A DNA stretch of 64,000 bases, taken from positions 62,001 to 126,000 of the forward strand of contig CAJURX010000005.1 in assembly GCA_910589125.1 (NCBI GenBank), given 5' to 3'. The DNA comes from an uncultured Eggerthellaceae bacterium (GTDB lineage Bacteria > Actinomycetota > Coriobacteriia > Coriobacteriales > Eggerthellaceae). The translations under genes were made by a program, and so were the position numbers. The notes below the pieces were generated by a model. It had not been told where the DNA came from and did no database searches. It was given only the letters and a program-made list of their open reading frames with translations. Numbering within the stretch: position 1 is the stretch's first letter; each line of letters opens with the position of its first letter. Below, one piece after another: positions 35,047 through 43,865 of this stretch.

Positions 35047-37422
35047 TCACACCAGCTTTCCAAACTTGTCCCAGATGAGGTCCATATCGGTGTCGTAGTT
35101 CTCAGCAATGGGCTCCACCTTGCAGACCAAGCACTTGTTGGGAGCTCCGAAGCCGAGCTTGCCGAAGTGGAAGTTGGGGAGCAGGTTGTTGATGTTGGAG
35201 CGGAAGTTGCCGTAGAGGTTCGGCTCATTGCCATCCTCCTCGGGGAACCACCATGCATGCTGCGCGTGGATGGTCTTCTCGTCCACGATCTCGGACACGC
35301 GCGCCTTCTGCACGCACTCGCCGAAGGGGCTGGTGAGGCGCACCCACTGGCCATCGGCGATGCCCAGCTTCTTTGCTGCCTCCGGGTTGATCTCCGTGAT
35401 CGGGTTCGGGCAGAGCTCGCGCAGACGCGGTATCTGCCTGTGCTCCGAATGGAAGAAGGCGGTGGTGCGAGCACCCGTGGTCAGGATGAAGGGGTACTCC
35501 TTCATGAGCTCCGGATCGACCGGACCGAACTCCGGCTCCTCGTAATACGGCAGCGGATCGTCGCCGAACTGCTCGAACGCCGTGGACCACAGCTCGATGC
35601 GACCGGTCGGGGTGGCGAATCCAGGGCTCCCGTCAACGCGCATCTCCCCGCGCTCGTACTTGTAGTAGTCAACGGGGATCTGGCTCACCACGCACTTGGA
35701 CACCTTGTCGAAGTATTCGCCGTTCTCCCGCTTGCCCAAGCGCAGCGCCTCCATGAACTCCTTGGAGGAGCGGAACTTGAACTCATTCTCCCAAAGCTCG
35801 GGGCGCAGGCGACGACCCAGCTCGTAACAGAGCTCGTAGTCGGTCAGGCAATCCCCCACCTCGATGGCCTTGTTCATGAAGCCAGCCGTGACGGTGCAGG
35901 GCGCGTAATGCGTGAACACCGTGCCCTCGCGCTCGGCGATGGTCTTGAGCGGCAGGAAGATGTCGCATGATGCCTCGATGGAAGGGTTCATGAAGGTGTC
36001 GAACCCGATGCAGAACTCAAGGGACTTGACGATAGCGTCATGCCAGCGCTTCGGCTCCATGGACGTGCAGCTCATGAGGTTGTTGCCCGCGTAGAAGCCC
36101 ATCTTGATCGGATAGGGCTCACCCGTCTCCAGGGCTTGCAGCATAAGGTCCGCGTGCGCATTCAGGATGAGCATGCAATAGGCCGGATACTGGTCAAGGC
36201 CGATCATCTTCTTCTGGAGCTCTTCGCCCAGGCCCTTCTCGAAACCGAAGCCTGCCTCATTGTGCCCCGCACCCGTGCCTGGGAGGATCTGCCCACCTGG
36301 AACATCCAGGTTGCCGGTGATGGCCATGAGGTCCACCGTGATCTGGCCGTGCTGCATGCCGTTGGTCTTCTGGTCTGCAGCAAGCCCCCACTGGATGGCG
36401 GCAGGCTTGGCAGCAGCATACATGCGCGCAGCCTCGTAGATCTTCTCAACGGGTACATCGCAGATCTCAGCTGCCTTCTCGGCTGGCATGGTAGCCACGC
36501 GCTCCGCCAGCTGCTCGAAGCCATAGCACCAATACTCCACGAAGTCGTGATCGTAGAGGTCCTCCTTGATGATGACATCGCACATGGCCATGCCGAGCGC
36601 GGTGTCGGTGCCGCTCCTCAGCTGCAGATGGATGTCCGCACGCGCAGCGAGCCACGTGACGCGCGGGTCGATCACGATCAGGCGCGTGCCGCGACGCATG
36701 GCATCCACGACCGCATGGCCGAAGAAGCCGTCGGGGTTGGACTCCAGCGGTGCCTTGCCCCACACGACCAGCACCTCGGTGAGGTCATAGCGCGGGTCAT
36801 CCCAACGCCCAGGAAGAGCACCCGCATAGTCCCACTCAGGATAGGTGGTGCCGCCGATGTAGGCGATGGCGGCCAGGCGCGGCGTGTAGCACGCATAGCC
36901 CGACTGGCTATAGCAGAAGTTCGGCGTGCCGAAGCACATGGTGCTGTAGGGAGCGAACGTGCCACCCTCGCGGCCCGTGCCCGCGAACACGACGATGGAC
37001 TCGCGGCCATACTGGCCTGTGATCCGGTCGTACTCCTCCTTGATGATGTCGAACGCCTCTTCCCAGCTGATCTGCTCCCACGCATCGGCATTGCCGCGCT
37101 CCTTCGGATCGCGCTTCATGGGATGCAGCAAGCGCGCCGGGTTGTAGATGTAGTCCTTGAGCGCGATGCACCTGGGGCAGAGCCTACCCTGGGTGACCGG
37201 GTTGTTCTCATCGCCCTCAACGCGGACGAGCTTGCCCGCATCATCCACGTACAGCTTGAGCCCGCACCCGACCGGATGGCACCCCGGGGGCGACCACGGG
37301 CTCGTGCGCGTCACGGTGAGGCCATCCTCCTCGTAGCGCCAGGGCTTCCCGATGTCGTTCACATCGGAGAGCGTGTCGAGCTTGACAACCGCAGCGGTCT
37401 TATAGAAATCGTCTTCGCTCAT
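35047..37422 (-). CDS. Molybdopterin oxidoreductase, catalytic subunit (module 1)
   Basis: A 791-residue DMSO-reductase-superfamily enzyme. ATG 37422 follows GGAAGGATG. N-terminal cysteines in PPGCHPVGCG and LCPRC should bind the 4Fe-4S cluster. The segment GYACYTPR carries a cysteine also present in the two paralogues (GFSCYMPR, GWWCYMPR), a candidate molybdenum ligand by position. LVVWGKAPLESNPDG and RLIVIDPRVTWLAARAD are cofactor-binding blocks. No Tat signal is present, so it is cytoplasmic, like catechol dehydroxylase or transhydroxylase relatives. The substrate is unknown. The adjoining 4Fe-4S gene overlaps. Confidence 0.9.
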   Translation of the reverse strand: MSEDDFYKTAAVVKLDTLSDVNDIGKPWRYEEDGLTVTRTSPWSPPGCHPVGCGLKLYVDDAGKLVRVEGDENNPVTQGRLCPRCIALKDYIYNPARLLHPMKRDPKERGNADAWEQISWEEAFDIIKEEYDRITGQYGRESIVVFAGTGREGGTFAPYSTMCFGTPNFCYSQSGYACYTPRLAAIAYIGGTTYPEWDYAGALPGRWDDPRYDLTEVLVVWGKAPLESNPDGFFGHAVVDAMRRGTRLIVIDPRVTWLAARADIHLQLRSGTDTALGMAMCDVIIKEDLYDHDFVEYWCYGFEQLAERVATMPAEKAAEICDVPVEKIYEAARMYAAAKPAAIQWGLAADQKTNGMQHGQITVDLMAITGNLDVPGGQILPGTGAGHNEAGFGFEKGLGEELQKKMIGLDQYPAYCMLILNAHADLMLQALETGEPYPIKMGFYAGNNLMSCTSMEPKRWHDAIVKSLEFCIGFDTFMNPSIEASCDIFLPLKTIAEREGTVFTHYAPCTVTAGFMNKAIEVGDCLTDYELCYELGRRLRPELWENEFKFRSSKEFMEALRLGKRENGEYFDKVSKCVVSQIPVDYYKYERGEMRVDGSPGFATPTGRIELWSTAFEQFGDDPLPYYEEPEFGPVDPELMKEYPFILTTGARTTAFFHSEHRQIPRLRELCPNPITEINPEAAKKLGIADGQWVRLTSPFGECVQKARVSEIVDEKTIHAQHAWWFPEEDGNEPNLYGNFRSNINNLLPNFHFGKLGFGAPNKCLVCKVEPIAENYDTDMDLIWDKFGKLV

Positions 37423-37563
37423 GTCACATCCTTCCTCTCTCTGACAAGGCTCTCGCACCTCATGGGTGCGCGCCTCTTCATGCTCTAGGCTAGAGTCCCC
37501 ATGCACGCCCTGTCGACGCAGCGCATGGGGTATTTCATGGCATACCCAATAATTGACGATGGC

Positions 37564-37911
37564 TCACTCAGCGGTCGTGGTGAACAGGCTGAAGCGGCTC
37601 TTGCCGTCCATCTTGGCGGCCAGCTCCTCCACCTCGCCGAAGTACATGCACCAAGCCTGGCAGTGCTGGACGCACATGGGCATCTTGCCCTTCTCGGTGC
37701 GGTCTGCGCACATGTCGCACGCCTTCGTGATGACGGGAAGCCAGGTCCACTCCCACTTGTTCGGAGCGGCCTTCCCCTCGTATTCATACGGGCCCACCTC
37801 AGTGAGCTTGATGCCGAACTCGCCCTTGAGCAGGTCGAGATGCTTCTTGCACGCTACCTCGCACGAGTGGCAGCCCGTGCAGTAGTCGTAGTTGATGAGT
37901 ATTCCCTTCAT
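37564..37911 (-). CDS. Small 4Fe-4S protein (module 2), identical to 43503-43850
   Basis: A 115-residue protein with CTGCHSCEVACKKH and CDMCADRTEKGKMPMCVQHC, two 4Fe-4S sites. It is a truncated DmsB-like subunit, presumably the electron donor to the molybdoenzyme at 37952. The protein matches the copy at 43503 residue for residue; the DNA is identical over 37568-37919. The stop codon differs (TGA here, TAG there), as does the last glutamate codon. Confidence 0.85.
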   Translation of the reverse strand: MKGILINYDYCTGCHSCEVACKKHLDLLKGEFGIKLTEVGPYEYEGKAAPNKWEWTWLPVITKACDMCADRTEKGKMPMCVQHCQAWCMYFGEVEELAAKMDGKSRFSLFTTTAE

Positions 37912-37951
37912 GGATGCATGTCTCCTCTCCTTGATATGGATGGATGCCTCA

Positions 37952-40507
37952 TCAGGCGTAGACCTCGTCGGTCTTGAGGTCCAGGCGAACGCCATCCTTC
38001 GTGGTGATGATGTTGTTCAGCGCGTCGTACTCAGCGCCAGCCTCCATGTAGGCGCGATGCTTCGCTATCTCATCTGCGCGTGGGGACTCCACCTTCTCGT
38101 ACCAGGAGAAGTTGCCGTGCTTGGCGACCGTCTCATACGGCATCTCATCTCCCTCTTTGACCGGATAGACCTTGCAGATCATGCCCTTGATGGGAGACCC
38201 GACGCCGCCCTGGCCGGTGACGAATGCCTTGGTGCAGTTGTTCGGATTGGACTCGAAGGTGCCGAACAGGAAGGGAGCTGCACCCTCGGTCTCAGGGAAC
38301 CACCATCCGTGCTCGGCATGGATGGTCTTCTCGTTCACCACCGGGCTCACCTTCGCCTGCTGCTTGAAGCGACCATGGTCGTTCTCTATCCAGATCCACT
38401 GCCCATCCTCGATGCCATGCGTCTCGGCGGTCTTGGGGTTGATGAGCACGCGCGGCTCAGGATGCAGCTCGCGCATGGTGGGAAGCTGGCGATGCTCAGA
38501 ATGGAAGAACTCGAATGAGCGCCCACCGCAGGTGAGGATCAGCGGATACTCCTCCATCATCTCAGGTGTCGAGAGCGGGCTCTCGGGCGGCTCGGTATGG
38601 AACGGCGTGGTCGCAAGCCCCCAGTACTTGAACAGCGCAGGTGCCAGCTCGAGGCGACCAGAGGGCGTACCGTAGCCCACAGAGCCGTCCGGGCGGAACA
38701 TGCCCTTGGCGGCCTTGTTGTAGGTCGCGTTGAACTCGTCGTAGGCATGGCCCAGCATGCTCGGGTCCTTCACCAGCTCCTCCCAAGTGGGCTTGAAGAG
38801 CGTCTTGCCGGAGTTCTTCGCACCACCCTGATCGGTCGCCTCAGTGGTGGCGGAGAAGGAGCCCGTGCCATCATGCAGATACCAATCCAACCAGTCGATA
38901 TCGGTCTCCCATTGGTCGAACACCTCGGGATTGAGCCTCTTGCCCATCTCAAGGATGATCTGCTCGTCGGACTTGGCCTCATAGAAGTCAACGACCTTCA
39001 CCATGGCGCGCGCCGGCGTCCACCACGTGCGCGCGGAATTGCGCTCAGCGCTCATGGCAACGGGCAGGAGGATGTCCGCCAACGCCACCGAAGTGGGCGT
39101 GATGTAGGGGTCTGCGTTCACGATGAACGGGACCTTCTTCATGGCCTCAAGCACGCGCGGGGCGTCCTGCGACGGACAGGACAGCGTGTTCGATGACTGT
39201 ATCCACAGCATCTTGATGGGATACGGGAACCCATCCTCGATAGCCTGGAGCAATCCATCGGACGAGGCATGGGCCACGAAGTCGCCGCCCTCCACCCCGA
39301 GCGCGAAGCGGTTGTTCAGCTTCTTGGCACGCCACTCAGGAGGCGTCAGATCCTCACCCGACGCATAGCCGGCATTGCATTCGAACGCGTTGTGGACCAA
39401 GATGTTGCCACCCGGGACATCCACGTTCCCGCACAGCGCCATGAGGTCGCAGCCAGCCAAGGTGAGCGCCATGGCAGAGAGCTGCTGGTCGAAGGCCAGG
39501 CCCCACTGGATGGCACCAGGCGTAGCGGATGCATAGAGGCGCGCAGATGCGCGGATATCGTCTACGGACAGGTCGCATATCTCAGCAGCCCATTCCGGCG
39601 TCATATCCTTCACGGACTCAGCAAGCTCGTCGAAGCCAGCGCACCACAGGTCGACGAATTCCGCATCGTAGAGCTTCTCGGAGATGATGACGTTGATCCA
39701 GGCGCACGCTAGAGCGGCGTCGGTGCCGGGACGGATCTGGAGCCAGTATTCGGCGCGCGCTCCCCACCAGGTCAGGCGCGGGTCGATGGAGATGATCTTC
39801 GTCCCCATCTGCACGCACTGCACGAGCCAATGCCCGATGTAGCCATCAGCGTTGGAGGCAAGGGGCTCGTTGCCCCACACGACCAGCACCTCGGGCGGCA
39901 CCCATTCATCATTGCTGTACCGGTCCGGATGCGTCTCGGAGGCATCCACGATCGGGAAGTCACCGAACGGAGCAATCGACCCGCAGATGCGCGGCATGTA
40001 ACACGAGAAGCCCGTGAAGCCGAACGTGGAGATGTTCGGCGTCTTGAGGCCTGCCTGCCCGAAGAAGGGGACCTGCCAATTGATGTTGCGGCCTGTGCCG
40101 TGCACGCAGATGATGGCATTGCCCCCATCCGTCTCCCAGATCTCCTTGACCTTCGCTTCGATGGTGTCGTATGCCTCGTCCCACGTGATGCGCTCCCACC
40201 TGTTCTCGCCGCGCTCACCAGCGCGCTTCATGGGGTACTTGAGGCGATCGGGATGATTGACGGACTCATCCATCGTCAAGCACTTGATGCAGAGCTTGCC
40301 ATTGGTGCACGGGTCCAGCGGGTCGCCCTCCACGCGAACGAGCTTCCCGTCCTTCACATACAGCAGGATGCCGCATGAGGTGTGGCACCCCGGAGGCGAG
40401 TAATGGTATGTGCGCGTGACGGTGTAGCCATCCTCCTCCCACTGCCATTCCCCTTCGTGATAGGCAGCTCGATCGATGCTGTTCAGGAATTCCTGATAAT
40501 CAGCCAT
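37952..40507 (-). CDS. Molybdopterin oxidoreductase, catalytic subunit (module 2)
   Basis: An 851-residue cytoplasmic member of the DMSO-reductase superfamily. ATG 40507 has GAGAGGGAG upstream. N-terminal YHEGEWQWEEDGYTVTRTY and PGCHTSCG with LCIKC are nearly identical in the module 3 enzyme. GFSCYMPR holds the candidate Mo-ligand cysteine, and VVWGNEPLASNADGY and IISIDPRLTWWGARAEYW bind the pterin. No signal peptide. It is followed by the 4Fe-4S gene at 37564. It belongs to the transhydroxylase/catechol-dehydroxylase-like group by pattern; the substrate cannot be read from the sequence. Confidence 0.9.
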   Translation of the reverse strand: MADYQEFLNSIDRAAYHEGEWQWEEDGYTVTRTYHYSPPGCHTSCGILLYVKDGKLVRVEGDPLDPCTNGKLCIKCLTMDESVNHPDRLKYPMKRAGERGENRWERITWDEAYDTIEAKVKEIWETDGGNAIICVHGTGRNINWQVPFFGQAGLKTPNISTFGFTGFSCYMPRICGSIAPFGDFPIVDASETHPDRYSNDEWVPPEVLVVWGNEPLASNADGYIGHWLVQCVQMGTKIISIDPRLTWWGARAEYWLQIRPGTDAALACAWINVIISEKLYDAEFVDLWCAGFDELAESVKDMTPEWAAEICDLSVDDIRASARLYASATPGAIQWGLAFDQQLSAMALTLAGCDLMALCGNVDVPGGNILVHNAFECNAGYASGEDLTPPEWRAKKLNNRFALGVEGGDFVAHASSDGLLQAIEDGFPYPIKMLWIQSSNTLSCPSQDAPRVLEAMKKVPFIVNADPYITPTSVALADILLPVAMSAERNSARTWWTPARAMVKVVDFYEAKSDEQIILEMGKRLNPEVFDQWETDIDWLDWYLHDGTGSFSATTEATDQGGAKNSGKTLFKPTWEELVKDPSMLGHAYDEFNATYNKAAKGMFRPDGSVGYGTPSGRLELAPALFKYWGLATTPFHTEPPESPLSTPEMMEEYPLILTCGGRSFEFFHSEHRQLPTMRELHPEPRVLINPKTAETHGIEDGQWIWIENDHGRFKQQAKVSPVVNEKTIHAEHGWWFPETEGAAPFLFGTFESNPNNCTKAFVTGQGGVGSPIKGMICKVYPVKEGDEMPYETVAKHGNFSWYEKVESPRADEIAKHRAYMEAGAEYDALNNIITTKDGVRLDLKTDEVYA

Positions 40508-40723
40508 GGTCTCTCCCTCTCTTTCTTCTCTCGTGGATGCAGGGGCGCAGAGGCGCACTGCATCTGCCCAGTGAGGTGCTGCGCATCGTAGGGAGCCGCA
40601 CCCCACGCGGACAATCCACGTTCAGGCTGCAATGAGCGCGTGATAAGGCTTAAATCAGGCGTCAGCTCATCTAATCCTGGTGGTCCTATGAGCTGAAGCC
40701 CAGCATCTCGCAGGCAGGACCTG

Positions 40724-41968
40724 TTATTCCCACCGCGCGCGGATCTTCTTCCTTTGCTTGAGCGCGATGGCTACCAAGATGGCGCAGATGATGAGGATCA
40801 CGATGCCTCCGAAGAACGAGCCGACATAGCTGCCCGTGATGTCGTAGCATGCGCCCACAGCCGCTGCACCGAAGCACCCGATGATGCCCGACATGCGCGA
40901 ATAGGACAGGATCTGCGCGAAGTACTTCTTGCCGAATATCTCCGAGAGGAGCGTCGGCACGGAGATGGTGATGATGACCGAGTTCATCCCGAACACGAAT
41001 GCGGCCACCATGAGCGGGATCTGGTCTTGCAGGAAGGCGAATCCCAGAAGCGAGGCCGCCGTGATGCCGAGCGTGATGTAGGTGGAAGCGGCAACGCCGA
41101 TCTTATCCGTCACCCAGCCCATGACCAGCGTGGCAACCGTGTAGCCGAGCTGCGCCAACGCCAAGATCTCCGCCCCGAAAGCAGCGGAATAGCCCAGGGA
41201 TTCTGCGAACCCGGGCAGATGATTGTTGTATCCGCTGAACAGCGCCTCTATGCCCGCGTAGATGAAGATGCAGACGAAAGCCAACGTGAACAGCGCCTTC
41301 TTCGCTGGCATGCCATGGATATCCTTGCGCTCCTCTTCCACGCTCTCAGCCTCATCAGCGCCGTAGGGCTTGAGGCCCATATCCTCGGGGTGGAGCCTGA
41401 ACACGAAGAGCGTCCAGGGAAGGACCAGGATGCAGATGATGACGGCGATGGCGGGATAGGCCATGCGCCAGCCGATCTCGCCGATGAGCCAGGTGCCCAG
41501 GATCGGGAATATCACGCCGCCGATGCCTGAGCCGCACATGGCGATGCCGAGCGCCGTGCCGCGCTTCTTGATGAACCAGTTCTCGATGAGCACCGTAGAT
41601 GCGACCACGAACACGAGCGCACCCGATATGCCCAGCACCACACCAGCCAAGTACCACTGCCATATCTCGGTCATGAGGCCCATGCATGCCTCAGTGGCCG
41701 CGATCACCAGGAAGCAACCGGTCAGGAAGATGCGGAAATCCCACTTCGGCAGGAACTTCGCCACGAAGGGATAGGTGAACGTGGTGGCGATGAAGTAGAA
41801 CGTCAGATACAGAGCCAACGCACCACGGTCGAAGCCGAGGTCGTTGCAGATGGGAACGAAGAAGATACCGCCGGAATTCATGATGGCGCCCAGTGCGCCT
41901 GCCTGCAAGAAGCAGCATCCGATCATCACGATCCATGCGTAGTGCAGGCCAGTCCTTCTCTCAGTCAA
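40724..41968 (-). CDS. MFS transporter, OxlT-like
   Basis: A 414-residue, 12-helix MFS carrier of the oxalate/formate antiporter-like group (LIENWFIKKRGTALGIAMCGSGIGGVIFP is the typical helix 4-5 region). The start is TTG 41968, with GGAGG nine bases upstream; no better ATG exists. It is probably the carrier for the substrate or product of a nearby molybdoenzyme. It shares strand and order with module 3. Confidence 0.85.
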   Translation of the reverse strand: MTERRTGLHYAWIVMIGCCFLQAGALGAIMNSGGIFFVPICNDLGFDRGALALYLTFYFIATTFTYPFVAKFLPKWDFRIFLTGCFLVIAATEACMGLMTEIWQWYLAGVVLGISGALVFVVASTVLIENWFIKKRGTALGIAMCGSGIGGVIFPILGTWLIGEIGWRMAYPAIAVIICILVLPWTLFVFRLHPEDMGLKPYGADEAESVEEERKDIHGMPAKKALFTLAFVCIFIYAGIEALFSGYNNHLPGFAESLGYSAAFGAEILALAQLGYTVATLVMGWVTDKIGVAASTYITLGITAASLLGFAFLQDQIPLMVAAFVFGMNSVIITISVPTLLSEIFGKKYFAQILSYSRMSGIIGCFGAAAVGACYDITGSYVGSFFGGIVILIICAILVAIALKQRKKIRARWE

Positions 41969-42038
41969 AGCAAAGCACCTCCAAAGGGAATGGGTCCTCG
42001 GCCGATCGGGCCTGAGGGACCCCTATCAGATCGTCGGA

Positions 42039-42128
42039 TCAATTCGGCATGAACCACATGCGACCAGGAAGATGAAGGCCGGTCTCGCGGCTGAACCTTC
42101 CGAGGACCATCGTCTTTGACAAGGTCAT
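42039..42128 (-). CDS. 29-residue small ORF with strong ribosome-binding site
   Basis: ATG 42128 follows AAAGGAGGTG with an 8-base spacer and encodes a 29-residue basic peptide (MTLSKTMVLGRFSRETGLHL, then PGRMWFMPN). It sits between two MFS genes on the same strand, 68 bp after the stop of the upstream one. No similarity is recognised. It could be a genuine small protein or a regulatory leader peptide for the downstream MFS gene. The SD strength is the main evidence. Confidence 0.45.
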   Translation of the reverse strand: MTLSKTMVLGRFSRETGLHLPGRMWFMPN

Positions 42129-42195
42129 CTGATCGCACCTCCTTTGCTCGGTCCAGAGAGGGGCTGACCTGCTGCGGCCAGCCCCGATCATCGGC

Positions 42196-43470
42196 TTACT
42201 CAGACACCCAATGCTGCTCTTTGGTCTTCTTGGCCGTGACATAGGTCACGAGGAGGAGCACCAAGGTGACGGCAGCCACGATGGCGCCGATGGTGAATGC
42301 TCCCGAATAGGTGCCCGTCGAGGTGTAGAACAGCGCGATCACCGGTGCGCCGAACGCGCCACCCAGGCCCACGCCCATCATGGCGTAGGAGAGGATCTTG
42401 TCGAAGGAGCGCTCGCCGAAGTGATGGCGGACGATCATCGGGACAGAGATCGTGACGATGGCGTTGTTCATGCCGAAGAAGAATGCGGTGATGGCCATGG
42501 TGACCTCATTGGTGGCAACGAATGCCCAGCACAGGAACGTGATCACCGTGATGGCGAACAGGATGATGGTGACGTTCCTGGCACCGATCTTGTCGCAGAG
42601 ATACCCACCGCACAGCGATGCCAGGATGTAGCCTGCCTGCAGCAGCGTCATGAGCGTTGCGGAGAACGTGGCAGCCTCAGGCCCCAGGACCTCCATGCAA
42701 TTCGCCTGGATGTAGGAGTTGAATCCACCCGGGAAAGAGCAGCCGATGCATGCGATCACCAGGATGATGAAGGTGAGGGATGCCACTGCGTACTTCAGCG
42801 GAACACCAGGACGCGCGCCCTCGGCGATAGCCTCGCCCGTGGGAGCCGGGCCGAAGGGCTCAAGGCCGCTCTTGGAGGGATCGGTGGAGAACACGGTCAG
42901 GGAGAAGATGAGGATGAGGAGCACGAGCACGGCGTTCACATAGTAGACGCCCTGCCATCCGATGGACTGGAAGAGCTGCGTGAACACCAACGGGAAGATG
43001 GCTCCGCCGATGCCGGAGAACAGGTTCGCGATGCCCAGATAGCGCCCGGCCACCGGACCAGTGAACCATGAGTTGATGAACAAGGGGCATGCGTAGATGA
43101 AGAACTGGCCACCGAACAGGCCCATGATGATGCCCAGCACGGAGAACTGCCAGGTCCACTCAGGCGTGGCGAACGTGAAGCCCACCAAGCAGAGCGCCAC
43201 CACGATGACGTCGATGGATAGGAACAGCTTCGCGTTCTTCGGCAGGAGTATGCCGCCCAGAAGCGTGCCCACGAGCGCCGCGATGCCATACATGGAGATC
43301 CACATCACATAGGACACCATGTCCACGCCAGCGAGGACCGGCATGAAGGCGAAGTATGCGGATGATGAGTTGAGGACGGTGCCCAGACCGACTGCCTGCA
43401 TGACGCAGCAGCCGACGAGCACGAGCATCGCCCGTGACTTTGACCGGGCCTGGATGTCTGTCGTTGTCAT
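42196..43470 (-). CDS. MFS transporter, OxlT-like (module 3)
   Basis: A 424-residue 12-helix MFS carrier, paralogous to 40724-41968, with INSWFTGPVAGRYLGIANLFSGIGGAIFP in the helix 4-5 region. Start ATG 43470 has GGAGG seven bases upstream, so I prefer it to ATG 43476, whose spacing is too short. It follows the module 3 4Fe-4S gene by 32 bp and probably moves the substrate of the module 3 enzyme. Confidence 0.85.
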   Translation of the reverse strand: MTTTDIQARSKSRAMLVLVGCCVMQAVGLGTVLNSSSAYFAFMPVLAGVDMVSYVMWISMYGIAALVGTLLGGILLPKNAKLFLSIDVIVVALCLVGFTFATPEWTWQFSVLGIIMGLFGGQFFIYACPLFINSWFTGPVAGRYLGIANLFSGIGGAIFPLVFTQLFQSIGWQGVYYVNAVLVLLILIFSLTVFSTDPSKSGLEPFGPAPTGEAIAEGARPGVPLKYAVASLTFIILVIACIGCSFPGGFNSYIQANCMEVLGPEAATFSATLMTLLQAGYILASLCGGYLCDKIGARNVTIILFAITVITFLCWAFVATNEVTMAITAFFFGMNNAIVTISVPMIVRHHFGERSFDKILSYAMMGVGLGGAFGAPVIALFYTSTGTYSGAFTIGAIVAAVTLVLLLVTYVTAKKTKEQHWVSE

Positions 43471-43502
43471 TGTCATTCCTCCTTCTCTTGGGGATTCGAT
43501 CT

Positions 43503-43850
43503 CTATTCAGCGGTCGTGGTGAACAGGCTGAAGCGGCTCTTGCCGTCCATCTTGGCGGCCAGCTCCTCCACCTCGCCGAAGTACATGCACCAAGCCTGGC
43601 AGTGCTGGACGCACATGGGCATCTTGCCCTTCTCGGTGCGGTCTGCGCACATGTCGCACGCCTTCGTGATGACGGGAAGCCAGGTCCACTCCCACTTGTT
43701 CGGAGCGGCCTTCCCCTCGTATTCATACGGGCCCACCTCAGTGAGCTTGATGCCGAACTCGCCCTTGAGCAGGTCGAGATGCTTCTTGCACGCTACCTCG
43801 CACGAGTGGCAGCCCGTGCAGTAGTCGTAGTTGATGAGTATTCCCTTCAT
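43503..43850 (-). CDS. Small 4Fe-4S protein (module 3), identical to 37564-37911
   Basis: A 115-residue copy with the same cysteine sets CTGCHSCEVAC and CDMC...MCVQHC. AAGGAG sits about 9-10 bases before the ATG. The coding DNA is the same as at 37568-37919 even at third positions, although the partner molybdoenzymes are clearly diverged. This indicates a recent duplication or gene conversion. It should carry electrons to the enzyme at 43866, whose stop lies 15 bp upstream. Confidence 0.85.
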   Translation of the reverse strand: MKGILINYDYCTGCHSCEVACKKHLDLLKGEFGIKLTEVGPYEYEGKAAPNKWEWTWLPVITKACDMCADRTEKGKMPMCVQHCQAWCMYFGEVEELAAKMDGKSRFSLFTTTAE

Positions 43851-43865
43851 GGATGCATATCTCCT

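Noticed and set aside
36040..37488. Long plus-strand ORF (482 codons)
   Set aside because: Antisense to the module 1 molybdoenzyme; no start signal.
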